A DNA stretch of 64,000 nucleotides from Alcanivorax sp. 24 (lineage in GTDB: Bacteria; Pseudomonadota; Gammaproteobacteria; Pseudomonadales; Alcanivoracaceae), in NCBI RefSeq assembly GCF_004360225.1, contig NZ_SNUA01000007.1, positions 124,001 through 188,000 of the forward strand, written 5' to 3'. Positions 7,880-16,392 of the stretch are shown piece by piece. The notes below the pieces were generated by a model, which saw only the letters and a program-made list of their open reading frames with translations, was not told the origin of the DNA and searched no databases. The position numbers and the translations under genes were made by a program. Every line of letters begins with the position of its first letter. Position 1 is the first letter of the stretch.

Positions 7880-9676
7880 ATGCCTGAGTATAAAGTCCCT
7901 TTGCGCGACATGCGCTTCGTTCTCAACGAGGTGCTGGACCTGGATGCCCACTACGCCAAGCTGGGCCTGGAAGAAGTGAACAGCGAATTGCTTAACGCCT
8001 TCCTGGAGGAAGGTGCCAAATTCGCGGAAAACGAACTGGCGCCGCTGAACCGCTCCGGTGACGAGGAAGGCTGTCACTTCGAGGACGGCGTGGTCACTAC
8101 CCCGCAAGGCTTCAAGGAAGCCTATGCCAAGTATGTGGAAGGCGGTTGGCCGGCCATGGGTGGGGATCCGGAGTTCGGTGGACAGGGCCTGCCCGGTTCC
8201 GCCAGCATTGCCATTTCCGAAATGACCGGCACCGCCAACTGGTCCTGGAGCATGTACCCGGGTCTGTCCCATGGCGCCGTGGCCACCATTGAGGCTCACG
8301 GCACCGACGAGCAGAAGCAGGCTTATCTGCCGAAGCTGACCAGCGGTGAATGGACCGGCACCATGTGTCTGACCGAACCGCATTGCGGTTCCGACCTGGG
8401 CATCCTGAAAAGCAAGGCCGAGCCCCAGGCCGATGGCTCCTACAAAATCACCGGCACCAAGATTTTCATCTCCGCCGGTGAACACGACATGGCCGAGAAC
8501 ATCGTCCACATCGTGCTGGCCCGCCTGCCGGAAGCGCCGAAAGGCACCAAGGGCATTTCCCTGTTCATCGTGCCGAAGTTCCTCACCGACGGTAATGGCG
8601 GCGTGGGCGAGCGTAACGCGGTGGCCTGCGGCTCCATTGAGCACAAGATGGGCATCAAGGCGTCCGCCACCTGCGTGATGAACTTCGACGGTGCCACGGG
8701 CTACCTGATCGGTCCGGAGAACAAAGGGCTGAACTGCATGTTCACCTTTATGAACTTCGCCCGTCTGGGTACCGCCATTCAGGGCGTGGCCCATGCCGAA
8801 CTGGGCTTCCAGGGTGGTCTGACCTACGCCAAGGACCGCCTCGCCATGCGCAGCCTGAGCGGTCCGAAAAACCCGGACGGTCCGGCGGACCCGATCATTG
8901 TGCATCCGGACGTGCGCCGTATGCTGCTGACCAGCAAGGCGTTCGCCGAAGGCGGCCGTGCTCTGGTGTACCTGTGCGCGCAGTTGGGCGACAGCGTGAA
9001 ACTGGGTAAAACCGAGGAAGAGCGTGAATACGCCCACGATCTGATGGCGCTGCTGACACCGATCGCCAAGGCGTTCGTCACCGAAGCCGGTCTGGAAGCC
9101 GCCAACCATGGCGTGCAGATCTATGGTGGTCACGGTTTTATCCGCGAATGGGGTATGGAGCAGAACGTGCGTGACGCACGCATCTCCACCCTGTACGAAG
9201 GCACCACCGGTATCCAGGCGCTCGACTTGCTGGGCCGTAAAGTGCTGATGACTCAGGGTAAGGCGCTGCGCAACTTCACCAAGATCGTGCACAAATTCTG
9301 TGAAGCCAACGCCGATAACGCCGACCTGAAAGAGTTCATCGAGCCGCTGGCGGGTTACAACCGCGAGTGGGGCGAGTTGACCCAGGCGATTGGTCTGCAG
9401 GCCATGCAGAATCCGGAATACGCCGGCGGCGCCGCGGTCGACTACCTGATGTACTCCGGCTATGTGACCCTGGCCTATCTGTGGGCGCTGATGGCCGCCA
9501 AGGCCCAGGAACAGCTGGCCGCCGGTGCCGGCGACGAGGACTTCTACAACACCAAGGTGAAAACCGCGCGTTTCTACTTCAAGCGCATCCTGCCGCGCAC
9601 TGCTGGTCACAAAGGGGCCATCGAAGGCGGTGTGGACAGCATGATGGATCTGGACGCCGAGCACTTCGCGTTCTGA
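7880..9676 (+). CDS. acyl-CoA dehydrogenase, long four-domain type (PA0506/PA0508-like)
   Basis: The 598-residue protein has the long layout: an N-terminal helical extension (PEYKVPLRDMRFVLNEV, AcylCoA_DH_N), the dehydrogenase N domain, the middle beta domain (GTMCLTEPHCGSDLGILKSKA, KITGTKIFISAGEHD), the C-terminal helical domain (GGHGFIREWGMEQNVRDARISTLYEGTTGIQALDLLGRK) and an extra C-terminal domain. Glu440 in YEGT is the expected catalytic base. It catalyses FAD-dependent alpha,beta-dehydrogenation of acyl-CoA in beta-oxidation. Pseudomonas relatives PA0506 and PA0508 act on long and medium chains. A close paralogue lies at 11094-12869. The start is preceded by GGGAGACC. A PsrA-like operator upstream suggests induction by fatty acids. 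Confidence 0.95.
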   Translation: MPEYKVPLRDMRFVLNEVLDLDAHYAKLGLEEVNSELLNAFLEEGAKFAENELAPLNRSGDEEGCHFEDGVVTTPQGFKEAYAKYVEGGWPAMGGDPEFGGQGLPGSASIAISEMTGTANWSWSMYPGLSHGAVATIEAHGTDEQKQAYLPKLTSGEWTGTMCLTEPHCGSDLGILKSKAEPQADGSYKITGTKIFISAGEHDMAENIVHIVLARLPEAPKGTKGISLFIVPKFLTDGNGGVGERNAVACGSIEHKMGIKASATCVMNFDGATGYLIGPENKGLNCMFTFMNFARLGTAIQGVAHAELGFQGGLTYAKDRLAMRSLSGPKNPDGPADPIIVHPDVRRMLLTSKAFAEGGRALVYLCAQLGDSVKLGKTEEEREYAHDLMALLTPIAKAFVTEAGLEAANHGVQIYGGHGFIREWGMEQNVRDARISTLYEGTTGIQALDLLGRKVLMTQGKALRNFTKIVHKFCEANADNADLKEFIEPLAGYNREWGELTQAIGLQAMQNPEYAGGAAVDYLMYSGYVTLAYLWALMAAKAQEQLAAGAGDEDFYNTKVKTARFYFKRILPRTAGHKGAIEGGVDSMMDLDAEHFAF

Positions 9677-9695
9677 TTGTCGGCATGTTCTGTTG

Positions 9696-9721
9696 AAAAG
9701 CCCGCTTCGGCGGGCTTTTTT
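9696..9721 (+). terminator. rho-independent terminator
   Basis: AGCCCGC-TTCG-GCGGGCT forms a 7-bp stem with a UUCG loop, followed by six T residues. It lies 20 bases past the acyl-CoA dehydrogenase stop codon. Confidence 0.92.
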
Positions 9722-9802
9722 GTGGTTCATCGCGGTTTAGCGGGACACGGCGCTTCGATCATGGGCACGGGTCTGTAACGGAAGGGGCTACCAAGCCGCT
9801 CT

Positions 9803-10424
9803 ATTCGCCAGCAAGCTGGTCTCCCACGGATCCGCCACGAAGCCGCCGTGGGAAGCTTGCCGGCGAGCGAATATCCCAACACCAGAGGGCCGGAATTCGC
9901 CAGCAAGCTGGTCTCCCACGGATCCGCCACGAAGCCACTGTGGGAAGCTTGCCGGCAAGCGAATATCCCAACACCAGAGGGCCGGAATTCGCCAGCAAGC
10001 TGGTCTCCCACGGATCCGCCACGAAGTCGCTGTGGGAAGCTTGCTGGCAAGCGAATATCCCAACACCAGAGGGCCGGAATTCGCCAGCAAGCGGGTCTCC
10101 CACGGATCCGCCACGAAGCCGCCGTGGGAAGCTTGCTGGCAAGCGAATATCCCAACACCAGAGGGCCGGAATTCGCCAGCAAGCTGGTCTCCCACGGATC
10201 CGCCACGAAGCCGCCGTGGGAAGCTTGCTGGCAAGCGAATATCCCAACACCAGAGGGCCGGAATTCGCCAGCAAGCGGGCCTCCCACGGATCCGCCACGA
10301 AGCCGCTGTGGGAAGCTTGCCGGCAAGCGAATATCCCAACACCAGAGGGCCGGAATTCGCCAGCAAGCGGGTCTCCCACGGATCCGCCACGAAGCCGCTG
10401 TGGGAAGCTTGCTGGCAAGCGAAT
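9803..10424. repeat. tandem array: seven 70-nt palindromic units with six near-identical 22-nt spacers (92-bp period)
   Basis: Units start at 9803, 9895, 9987, 10079, 10171, 10263 and 10355, exactly 92 bases apart. Each unit runs from ATTCGCCAGCAAGC to GCAAGCGAAT, with a CCCAC...GTGGG inner stem, and can fold into a long hairpin. The spacers begin ATCCCAACACCAGAGGGC and are the same throughout. Units differ by a few bases (CTGGTC/CGGGTC, GCCGCC/GCCGCT/GTCGCT, CCGGC/CTGGC). The unit is a diverged relative of the dispersed element at 3873-3942. Because the spacers are identical and the unit is palindromic and long, this is not a CRISPR. Every frame stays open through it, producing spurious reading frames on both strands. 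Confidence 0.97.
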
Positions 10425-10634
10425 CGCCAACGGCCCAGGACACGCTATGAATACGTCCCTGTACGCTAGGGTTTGGCCACCCGTGGGCAAACACGATCCT
10501 GGAACGCCCTGACCGGCAGCACTCCACGAATACTGAGACGCTCGGCTACGAAGCCCTCCGCTAGAAAGCCCCCCATCCATCAATCCTTTCCCCGTACGAA
10601 GACAGTGGGCGGTGGCCATGCTGTAATAGCCGCC

Positions 10635-11006
10635 ATGATCAAGATTCTGTTGTGGCGAACACTGGCCTTGCTGACTCTGGCACTGGGCATGGTCGGCGTG
10701 GTGGTGCCCGGTCTGCCCACGGTGCCGTTTCTGCTGCTGGCGGCCTGGGCTGGCACGCACGGTTGGCCGCGCCTGGAGCACTGGTTGCTGAACCACCCCC
10801 GCTACGGCTTCTCGATCCGGCAGTGGCGTGAACATGGCGCGGTATCCCGTCGCGCCAAGGTCGCGGCGACATTGATGATGGCGCTGAGCGTGGTGCTGAT
10901 CACGCTGTCGGCGGCGCCTCCACTGGTGAAGTTCAGCGTGCCCGCCTTTCTGTGCGTGACCTTGATCTGGCTGTGGAAACGGCCGGAACCGGGCGGTCAC
11001 GGATGA
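10635..11006 (+). CDS. DUF454 (YbaN-like) inner-membrane protein
   Basis: The 123-residue protein starts MIKILLWRTLALLTLALGMVGVVVPGLPTVPFLLLAAWAG, the hallmark of DUF454: a first helix, a GxVVPGLPTVPFLLLA turn and a second helix. Further on come HPRYGFSIRQWREHGAVSRRAK and two more hydrophobic segments (LMMALSVVLITLSA; FSVPAFLCVTLIWLW). Function is unknown for the family. I took the ATG at 10635, which begins at the conserved N-terminus; the frame continues upstream into non-homologous sequence. It lies between the repeat array and acyl-CoA dehydrogenase 2. Confidence 0.88.
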   Translation: MIKILLWRTLALLTLALGMVGVVVPGLPTVPFLLLAAWAGTHGWPRLEHWLLNHPRYGFSIRQWREHGAVSRRAKVAATLMMALSVVLITLSAAPPLVKFSVPAFLCVTLIWLWKRPEPGGHG

Positions 11007-11017
11007 ATGGGGAGTCA

Positions 11018-11031
11018 CAAATAATCGTTTA
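11018..11031. promoter_or_regulatory. degenerate PsrA-like site upstream of acyl-CoA dehydrogenase 2
   Basis: CAAATAATCGTTTA keeps the CAAA-N5-GTTT core of the intact site at 7735-7750 with one change in each arm. It is 63 bases before the start codon. The 10-mer GTCACAAATA also occurs in both leaders (7758-7767 and 11014-11023), so the two promoters look related. Weak evidence alone. Confidence 0.35.
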
Positions 11032-11093
11032 CCGCACCGGCGTCGTGGCTAAACTGACCGCCTTTCACACGGTCAGCAATTGGGAGACAGACC

Positions 11094-12869
11094 ATGGCGA
11101 TCTACAAGGCTCCTTTGGAAGACATGCGTTTCGTGCTTAACGACGTGTTTCAGGCGGAACATCTCTGGTCTTCCTTGCCCCCTATCTCCGAAGTGACCCG
11201 CGATCTTTCCGACGCCGTGCTCGAAGAAGCCGGCAAGATGGTGGAGAACCTGCTGTTTCCGCTGAACCGTGACGGTGACGAGGAAGGCTGTCACTTCGAG
11301 GACGGTGTCGTCACCACGCCAAAAGGCTTCAAGGACGCGTTCAAAACCTACGCTGAAAACGGCTGGACCGCGTTCTCCGGCAATCCGGAATTCGGCGGGC
11401 AGGGTATGCCGAAATCCCTGGCGGTGCTGTTCGAGGAAATGATGCACAGCGCCAACTCCTCCTTCGCGCTGTACCCGGCGCTGACCAACGGCGCCACCCT
11501 GTGTCTGGACGCCCATGCCAGCGACGAGTTGAAACAGGCATACCTGCCCAAGCTGTACAGCGGCGAATGGGCCGGCACCATGTGTCTGACCGAACCGCAC
11601 TGCGGCACTGACCTGGGCATTCTGCGCACCAAGGCGGTGCCTCAGGACGACGGTTCCTACCAAATCAGCGGGACCAAGATTTTCATTACCGGCGGCGAGC
11701 ACGACATGGTGGATAACATCATCCATCTGGTGCTGGCGAAGCTGCCGGACGCCCCGGCCGGTTCCAAGGGCATTTCCCTGTTCCTGGTGCCGAAGTTCCT
11801 GCCGGATGCCGAGGGGAATCCTGGTGAGCGCAATGGTGTCGCCGCCGGCTCCATCGAGCACAAGATGGGCATCAAGGGGTCCGCCACCTGCGTAATGAAT
11901 TTTGACAGCGCCAAGGGCTGGCTGGTTGGTGAAATCAACCAGGGGCTGGCGTGCATGTTCACCATGATGAACTACGAGCGTCTGTCCATCGGTATCCAGG
12001 GACTGGGCTTGGGCGAAGCCAGTTACCAGAGCGCGGTGGATTATGCCCGTGAGCGTATTCAGGGCCGCGCCGCCACCGGCGCCGCCAACCCGGACGGCGC
12101 CGCCGATCCGATCATCGTGCACGGCGATGTGCGCCGTATGCTGATGACCATGCGCGCGCTCAATGAAGGCGGCCGCGCCTTGTCCGCGTACGTTGGCATC
12201 CAACTGGATCTGGTGAAGTTTTCCGAGGACGAGGAAGCACGCCGCAAGGCGGCGGATCGCGTGGCTCTGTTGACGCCGGTGGCGAAAGCATTTTTTACCG
12301 ATCGAGGTTTTGAAACCACGGTGTTGGGCCAGCAGGTGTTTGGCGGTCACGGCTACATCCGCGAATGGGGCATGGAACAGTTCGTGCGCGATTGCCGAAT
12401 CTCGCAAATCTATGAGGGTACCAACGGCATTCAGGCGCTGGATCTGGCCGGTCGTAAAGTCACCCGCAACGGTGGCCGTTACGTGGAGTCGTTCCTGGCG
12501 GAAGTGCGTCATTGGATCGAAGAAAATGGCCAGGAAGCCGGCCTGGACGGTGTGCGTGAGCCGCTGGTCGCCGCGGTGGATCGTTTGCAGGTGGCCACCG
12601 AGGAATTGCTGCGCCAGGCGGGGGATAATCCGGATGCGGTCAACGCCAGCGCGGTGGAATATCTGGATCTGTTCGGTTACGTCACCTACGCCTGGCTGTG
12701 GGCGATGATGATGGTCAATGCCGCCGGGCGTGATGACGACTTCGGCCGCGCCAAGATGATCACCGGACGGTTTTACTTCGAGCGTCTGCTGCCGCGCGGC
12801 GAAGCCCTGGCGCGGCAATTGAAGGCCGGTGCCGAAACCATGATGAGCCTCGACGCCGATTTGTTTTAA
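11094..12869 (+). CDS. acyl-CoA dehydrogenase, long four-domain type (paralogue 2)
   Basis: This 591-residue enzyme is a close paralogue of the one at 7880-9676 over its whole length (YKAPLEDMRFVLNDVF; GDEEGCHFEDGVVTTPKGFKDAF; GTMCLTEPHCGTDLGILRTKA; GGHGYIREWGMEQFVRDCRISQIYEGTNGIQALDLAGRK). Glu441 of YEGT is the expected base, and the FAD and acyl-CoA motifs of the middle domain are intact. Family knowledge points to long- or medium-chain acyl-CoA oxidation; two tandem paralogues usually divide the chain-length range. GGGAGAC precedes the ATG. The leader carries a degenerate copy of the PsrA-like operator of paralogue 1. Confidence 0.95.
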   Translation: MAIYKAPLEDMRFVLNDVFQAEHLWSSLPPISEVTRDLSDAVLEEAGKMVENLLFPLNRDGDEEGCHFEDGVVTTPKGFKDAFKTYAENGWTAFSGNPEFGGQGMPKSLAVLFEEMMHSANSSFALYPALTNGATLCLDAHASDELKQAYLPKLYSGEWAGTMCLTEPHCGTDLGILRTKAVPQDDGSYQISGTKIFITGGEHDMVDNIIHLVLAKLPDAPAGSKGISLFLVPKFLPDAEGNPGERNGVAAGSIEHKMGIKGSATCVMNFDSAKGWLVGEINQGLACMFTMMNYERLSIGIQGLGLGEASYQSAVDYARERIQGRAATGAANPDGAADPIIVHGDVRRMLMTMRALNEGGRALSAYVGIQLDLVKFSEDEEARRKAADRVALLTPVAKAFFTDRGFETTVLGQQVFGGHGYIREWGMEQFVRDCRISQIYEGTNGIQALDLAGRKVTRNGGRYVESFLAEVRHWIEENGQEAGLDGVREPLVAAVDRLQVATEELLRQAGDNPDAVNASAVEYLDLFGYVTYAWLWAMMMVNAAGRDDDFGRAKMITGRFYFERLLPRGEALARQLKAGAETMMSLDADLF

Positions 12870-12913
12870 GCCGTGGGCAGTCTGTTGATCCTGGAGAGAT
12901 GAATTCGCGCCGT

Positions 12914-12983
12914 ATTCGCTGCTAAATCAGCTTCCCACATAGGCATTACGAAGCCGCTGTGGGAAGCTGCCTTGGCAGCGAAT
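12914..12983. repeat. dispersed 70-nt palindromic element, copy 2
   Basis: It runs from ATTCGCTGCTAAATCAGCTT to GCTGCCTTGGCAGCGAAT with the inner stem TTCCCAC/GTGGGAA. It lies 45 bases past the stop codon of acyl-CoA dehydrogenase 2, between convergent genes. It has the same length as copy 1 but a mutated left arm. Confidence 0.88.
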
Positions 12984-12990
12984 ACCCGTA

Positions 12991-13090
12991 CGTCATCCCG
13001 GGTTTGTCCCGGGATCTCGTGACGCCGGCAGTGCCTCCATCAAGGCCACGATAAACTGAGCGGGATCCCGGATCGGTGTCCGGGATGACG
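12991..13090. repeat. CCCGG-type palindromic element (second repeat family), copy A
   Basis: The ends are CGTCATCCCGG and CCGGGATGACG, exact inverted complements. The left part is a hairpin (CCCGG-GTTTGT-CCCGG), and the right part repeats GGGATCCCGG. Related copies lie at 14241-14322 and 41516-41681. It directly abuts the 70-nt element at 12914-12983. Confidence 0.8.
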
Positions 13091-13097
13091 GTACGGG

Positions 13098-13790
13098 TCA
13101 AACCCGCGCCACCAGAATCCAGCTGAGCACCCCGCCGTGCTGTTCCCGCCACTGATAGTCCAATGCCACACCAGTGCGCCACTCATCCGATAAGGTACTG
13201 CGCAACACGATACGGTGCTCGTCCAGCAGTGCCGCGTCCTGGAAATAAAAGCGTTGGCCGGTGAGCGGATAAAGCGCTTTGAACAACGCCTCTTTCACCG
13301 AGAACGTGAGTGAAACGCGGCGTGCCTGTTGTTCCTGATCCAGGTCCGACAGCGCCTCGATCTCCGCTTCCGTCAGCAACTGATCGCGCAGCTTCAGTGC
13401 CCGTTGCGGGGCGATCCACGCTTCCGCGTCCAGACCGACCCCGCGCCAGAGCGTGCGATCAGCCACCAGAGCCGCTGCCCGGCCCTGAGCGTGGGTGATG
13501 GCACCGCATACCGCCTGTGGCCAGATCGGTGCCCGATCCTCCCCGTAGCCGGGCAGGGCGGGTTCGCGGGTGATGGCTTCGATGGCCGCTCTGGCGCAGC
13601 ATCGTCCCGCCAGATATTCGGCCAGACGCTTCTCCACCGCGCCTTGCAGGGATGCCGGCAGCGGCACGGCCTGATGCTCGAAATCTTCCAGCCGGATCCG
13701 TTCCGGATAATAGCCGCCGCTGGCCAGACAGAGGCCGTCTTCCCAGTGCTCTAGTTGAACAGGATCCAGGCTGGACACGGATTCGGGCAT
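13098..13790 (-). CDS. 4'-phosphopantetheinyl transferase, EntD/Sfp superfamily
   Basis: The 230-residue protein transfers phosphopantetheine from CoA to carrier-protein serines. The superfamily motifs are in order: an Arg-rich segment LAGRCCARAAI (60-70), GAITHAQG (96-103), GVGLDAE (117-123, magnesium-binding Asp and Glu) and FSVKEALFKALYP (163-175, the F(S/A)xKE motif). The Q-x-Y-P-E and GY...RAPIWP features point to the EntD subgroup. No polyketide or non-ribosomal peptide genes are near, so the partner carrier is elsewhere. The gene ends against the CCGGGATGACG repeat. Confidence 0.92.
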   Translation of the reverse strand: MPESVSSLDPVQLEHWEDGLCLASGGYYPERIRLEDFEHQAVPLPASLQGAVEKRLAEYLAGRCCARAAIEAITREPALPGYGEDRAPIWPQAVCGAITHAQGRAAALVADRTLWRGVGLDAEAWIAPQRALKLRDQLLTEAEIEALSDLDQEQQARRVSLTFSVKEALFKALYPLTGQRFYFQDAALLDEHRIVLRSTLSDEWRTGVALDYQWREQHGGVLSWILVARV

Positions 13791-13853
13791 AACACGGCGC
13801 TCGCTGACGGGGCCTTTATACTGGCGTCTGCCAGCGATGTCGGCAAGTCGGGA

Positions 13854-14180
13854 TCAACGCGGCGGGCGTTGCGGCTTGACGCCACTTCCCAGCGCGTTGC
13901 CCATACGATTGCGCAATGCCGACTGACTGAACTGTCCGCTCTGATTGGGCGGCAGGCGAGTGACGTCGGCGGAGTCCAGCGCCGGGCTATCCCGCCTGGC
14001 CGCCTTGGGAAGGGCCGTCGGCATCATCTTCCGCTGCAGGCAGTCGTAGGGCAGGGCGCGATGGCCGTTGACTTCCACTTCCACGCAGGAGGGCTCATCG
14101 GCCCCGGGCGCGGGAGCTTCCGCCGCTTGCAGAGCCGGTGTCATCATTAACAGCCATCCCATGCGTATCCAGTGCTTCAT
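13854..14180 (-). CDS. small exported protein of unknown function
   Basis: The 108-residue reading frame begins MKHWIRMGWLLMMTPALQAAEA, a good signal peptide with cleavage near residue 19. The mature part holds CVEVEVNGHRALPYDCLQRKM, whose two cysteines could pair, and then a low-complexity, Arg/Ser/Pro-rich tail (RNRMGNALGSGVKPQRPPR). No family was recognised. Codon use looks like the neighbours and the frame is closed by a stop. The ATG at 14180 is preferred over an upstream one at 14246 because it begins the signal peptide. Confidence 0.6.
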   Translation of the reverse strand: MKHWIRMGWLLMMTPALQAAEAPAPGADEPSCVEVEVNGHRALPYDCLQRKMMPTALPKAARRDSPALDSADVTRLPPNQSGQFSQSALRNRMGNALGSGVKPQRPPR

Positions 14181-14240
14181 GTCGTTTCCGTTTTTTATCG
14201 GTGCATGTGCCTGCGGCCAGGGAAGCTCTGAACAATACCG

Positions 14241-14322
14241 CGTCATCCCGGGCCTGACCCGGGAGCTCTCTCTGGAGGGCCACCACTTCGTAGTGGGAGA
14301 TGACGGATCAAGTCCGGCATGA
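14241..14322. repeat. CCCGG-type palindromic element, copy B
   Basis: It starts CGTCATCCCGGGCCTGACCC and ends CCGGCATGACG. Inside lies a second inverted pair (CCACTTCG...). It matches the ends of copies A (12991-13090) and C (41516-41681). Confidence 0.8.
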
Positions 14323-14677
14323 CGTTTTCCTGGGCTCCCCCAGGAGAATGAAAACGAAGTGGTTTTTCAGTGAATTTTTCATGACCGGCGTCCTGCTCTC
14401 CACTGTTTCTCCCCATTGCCGCGCCATCACTGCTCCGGCGCCGCTTGAGCGTCTTTCCCACCTCACCGGTCCGCGCTTTTTTTGCTGTAGCAACGCGGTC
14501 TTTCCGTGAATTTTTGGTGACAACAGTTCGGTTCCGACGGACTCCCGACATCTAGAGAGTGTTAACTGGATCACCGTATTTGCCGCGGTGTCTTTCGGGG
14601 TTGTGGTTCGTGGTTACCAGAGTTTTCCACGGTGATGCTGGCCACCGGTCCATGTATGTGTTTGCAGAGTCGAGTCA
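14323..14677. other. gene-free leader before the tpsB operon
   Basis: No reading frame with coding character was seen in this 355-base stretch. It holds two similar phrases, AGTGAATTTTTCATGAC (about 14371-14387) and CGTGAATTTTTGGTGAC (about 14505-14521), that may be promoter elements. The second carries an 11-mer also found before tpsA. Confidence 0.6.
14500..14510 (+). promoter_or_regulatory. 11-mer shared by tpsB and tpsA leaders (candidate ECF-sigma -35 region)
   Basis: CTTTCCGTGAA occurs here, 178 bases before the tpsB start, and again at 26365-26375, 206 bases before tpsA. A shared exact 11-mer at similar distance in two leaders of one secretion system suggests a common promoter element, possibly for the ECF sigma encoded between them. 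No matching -10 element could be aligned with confidence. Confidence 0.35.
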
Positions 14678-16333
14678 ATGCGTGACGCCAATAGAATGAG
14701 CGGAATGTCCTGTTTTTGGGGGGGAGTGTTTGTGGCAGCCATGACGATGACATCGGCACTTCACGCTCAACAAGGTGCCGCCGCCGAGGAGGCGCGGATG
14801 GCGCCCGGGGTGGAGCCAGCCGAGGCCGCGCCGGAGGAAGTGCCGGGAACGGTGACCATCAACGAGTACGTCGTGCGTGGCAACACGGTTCTGGAAGCGC
14901 GCGACATCGAGAAGGCGGTGTACCCCTTTCTCGGCCCGGAACGAAGCCTGGAAGACATTCAGAGCGCGCAAAAAGCTCTGCAAAAGGTTTATCAGGACAA
15001 AGGGTATCAATCCGTTTACGTGGAACTGCCGGAGCAGCGGGTCAGCGGCGGCGTGGTCTATCTGCAGGTGATCGAAGTCACCGTGGGCCGGGTGCGCGTG
15101 GTCGGCGCCGAATACCATTCGCCGCTGAAAATCCGCGAGGAAGTGACGGCACTGCGGGAAGGCGTGGTGCCCAATTTCGAACTGGTGCAGGAAGACCTGA
15201 CCAAGGTGAACCGCACCGGCAAGCGGCAGGTGATGCCAGTGGTCAAGGAAGGCGCCATTCCCGGCACCATGGATGTGGATCTGGCCGTCGAGGACCAGAC
15301 GCCCTGGAACGGCAGCCTGACATTGAACAACGATTACAGCGCCGATACCGAAAAACTGCGCACCATCGCCACCCTCGGACATTCCAACTTGTGGCAACGG
15401 GGACACAGTATGTCCCTGACGCTGTTCACCGCGCCGGAGAATACCGATAACGCCGAGGTCTGGTCGTTGAGTTACGGCATGCCGCTGTCCGAGCGCTGGT
15501 CCCTGCGTTTCTCCGGTTATACCTCCGACAGCGACGTCAACACCGTGGGCGGCACCAGCGTGCTGGGGCAAGGGAGTTCTTACGGCGTTTCCGCCACCTA
15601 CAACATTCCGTTCGACGGCACCTGGGGACATTCCTTCTCACTCGGTGTTGATTTCAAGGACTTCGACGAGTCACTGGAATTCGGCGATGCCGAGGACACC
15701 ATCCCGCTGAAATACGCGCCTTTTACCTTTGGCTATAACGGCTACTACTACACCGAAAAGAATCAGGGCTCGATCAATCTGACTCTGGTAACCGCCACCA
15801 ATGAGTTTCCCGGCAACAGCAGCGGCTGGGAGGAGTTCGATTACAAACGTTACCGGGCCAAACCGGACTTCGCCGTGATCAAGGCCGAGGCCAGCAACGA
15901 GAGGCTGTTGGGCGAGTGGGGGCTGGCGACAAAAGTAAGCGCGCAAATGGCGTCCGGTTCCCTGGTTTCCAACGAGCAATTCGCGGTGGGGGGCGCCGGC
16001 ACGGTTCGGGGTTATCTGTCCGCGGAGCAATCCGCCGATGACGGTGTGCTGGCCAGTATTGAGCTGCGTACACCTTCCATTGCTGAGTGGCTGGGGTCGC
16101 CCTGGAGTCTGGTGCGCGCCCATGTGTTCGGCGAGGGCGCCCATCTGACACTGCAAAACCCGTTGCCGGAACAGGACGACGAATTCGATCTGGCCAGTGT
16201 CGGTGTCGGTCTGCGAGCGGAAATCGGTGCCTGGTTGAGCGGGCGGCTGGATCTGGGGTACCCGCTCACCGATGGGGAAAACACGGAAAAACACGACCCC
16301 AGAGTGCATTTCAGTATTACCGCCAGTTTCTGA
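14678..16333 (+). CDS. TpsB outer-membrane transporter, ShlB/FhaC/HecB family (PdtB-like)
   Basis: The 551-residue protein is the pore partner of a two-partner (type Vb) secretion system. After a signal peptide comes a linker, POTRA domains (TVTINEYVVRGNTVLEARDIEKAVYPFLG from about residue 57; VIEVTVGRVRVVGAEYHSPLKIREEV) and a 16-strand barrel starting near SLTLNNDYSADTEKLRTIATLGHSN. GTVRGYLSAE (Val443-Arg444-Gly445-Tyr446) is the L6-loop VRGY motif that FhaC needs. The chain ends in Phe, typical of barrels. Its likely substrate is the giant TpsA at 26571-38855, which is unusually far away. ATG codons at 14678, 14696 and 14705 are all possible; none has a strong ribosome site. The gene opens an operon running to about 23854. 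Confidence 0.93.
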   Translation: MRDANRMSGMSCFWGGVFVAAMTMTSALHAQQGAAAEEARMAPGVEPAEAAPEEVPGTVTINEYVVRGNTVLEARDIEKAVYPFLGPERSLEDIQSAQKALQKVYQDKGYQSVYVELPEQRVSGGVVYLQVIEVTVGRVRVVGAEYHSPLKIREEVTALREGVVPNFELVQEDLTKVNRTGKRQVMPVVKEGAIPGTMDVDLAVEDQTPWNGSLTLNNDYSADTEKLRTIATLGHSNLWQRGHSMSLTLFTAPENTDNAEVWSLSYGMPLSERWSLRFSGYTSDSDVNTVGGTSVLGQGSSYGVSATYNIPFDGTWGHSFSLGVDFKDFDESLEFGDAEDTIPLKYAPFTFGYNGYYYTEKNQGSINLTLVTATNEFPGNSSGWEEFDYKRYRAKPDFAVIKAEASNERLLGEWGLATKVSAQMASGSLVSNEQFAVGGAGTVRGYLSAEQSADDGVLASIELRTPSIAEWLGSPWSLVRAHVFGEGAHLTLQNPLPEQDDEFDLASVGVGLRAEIGAWLSGRLDLGYPLTDGENTEKHDPRVHFSITASF

Positions 16334-16392
16334 ACAGAACCAGGGGTGTCCCCAAGGGCGTCCAAACAGCTTGTTTTTCGGAGTGTCTGATC

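Noticed and set aside
9803-10424. Regularly spaced repeats that resemble a CRISPR array
   Set aside because: The units are 70 nt and palindromic, the 22-nt spacers are all the same, and no cas gene is in the window. It is a 92-bp tandem repeat.
9727-11018. Several long reading frames through the tandem array on both strands (up to 405 residues)
   Set aside because: The repeat period (92) is not a multiple of three and has no stop codon in any frame, so open frames arise in all of them. The protein strings are repetitive and unlike any gene.
7865-12818. Long antisense frames opposite both acyl-CoA dehydrogenases (621 and 581 codons)
   Set aside because: They arise from high-GC codon use opposite well-identified genes; their conservation follows from the paralogy of the sense genes.
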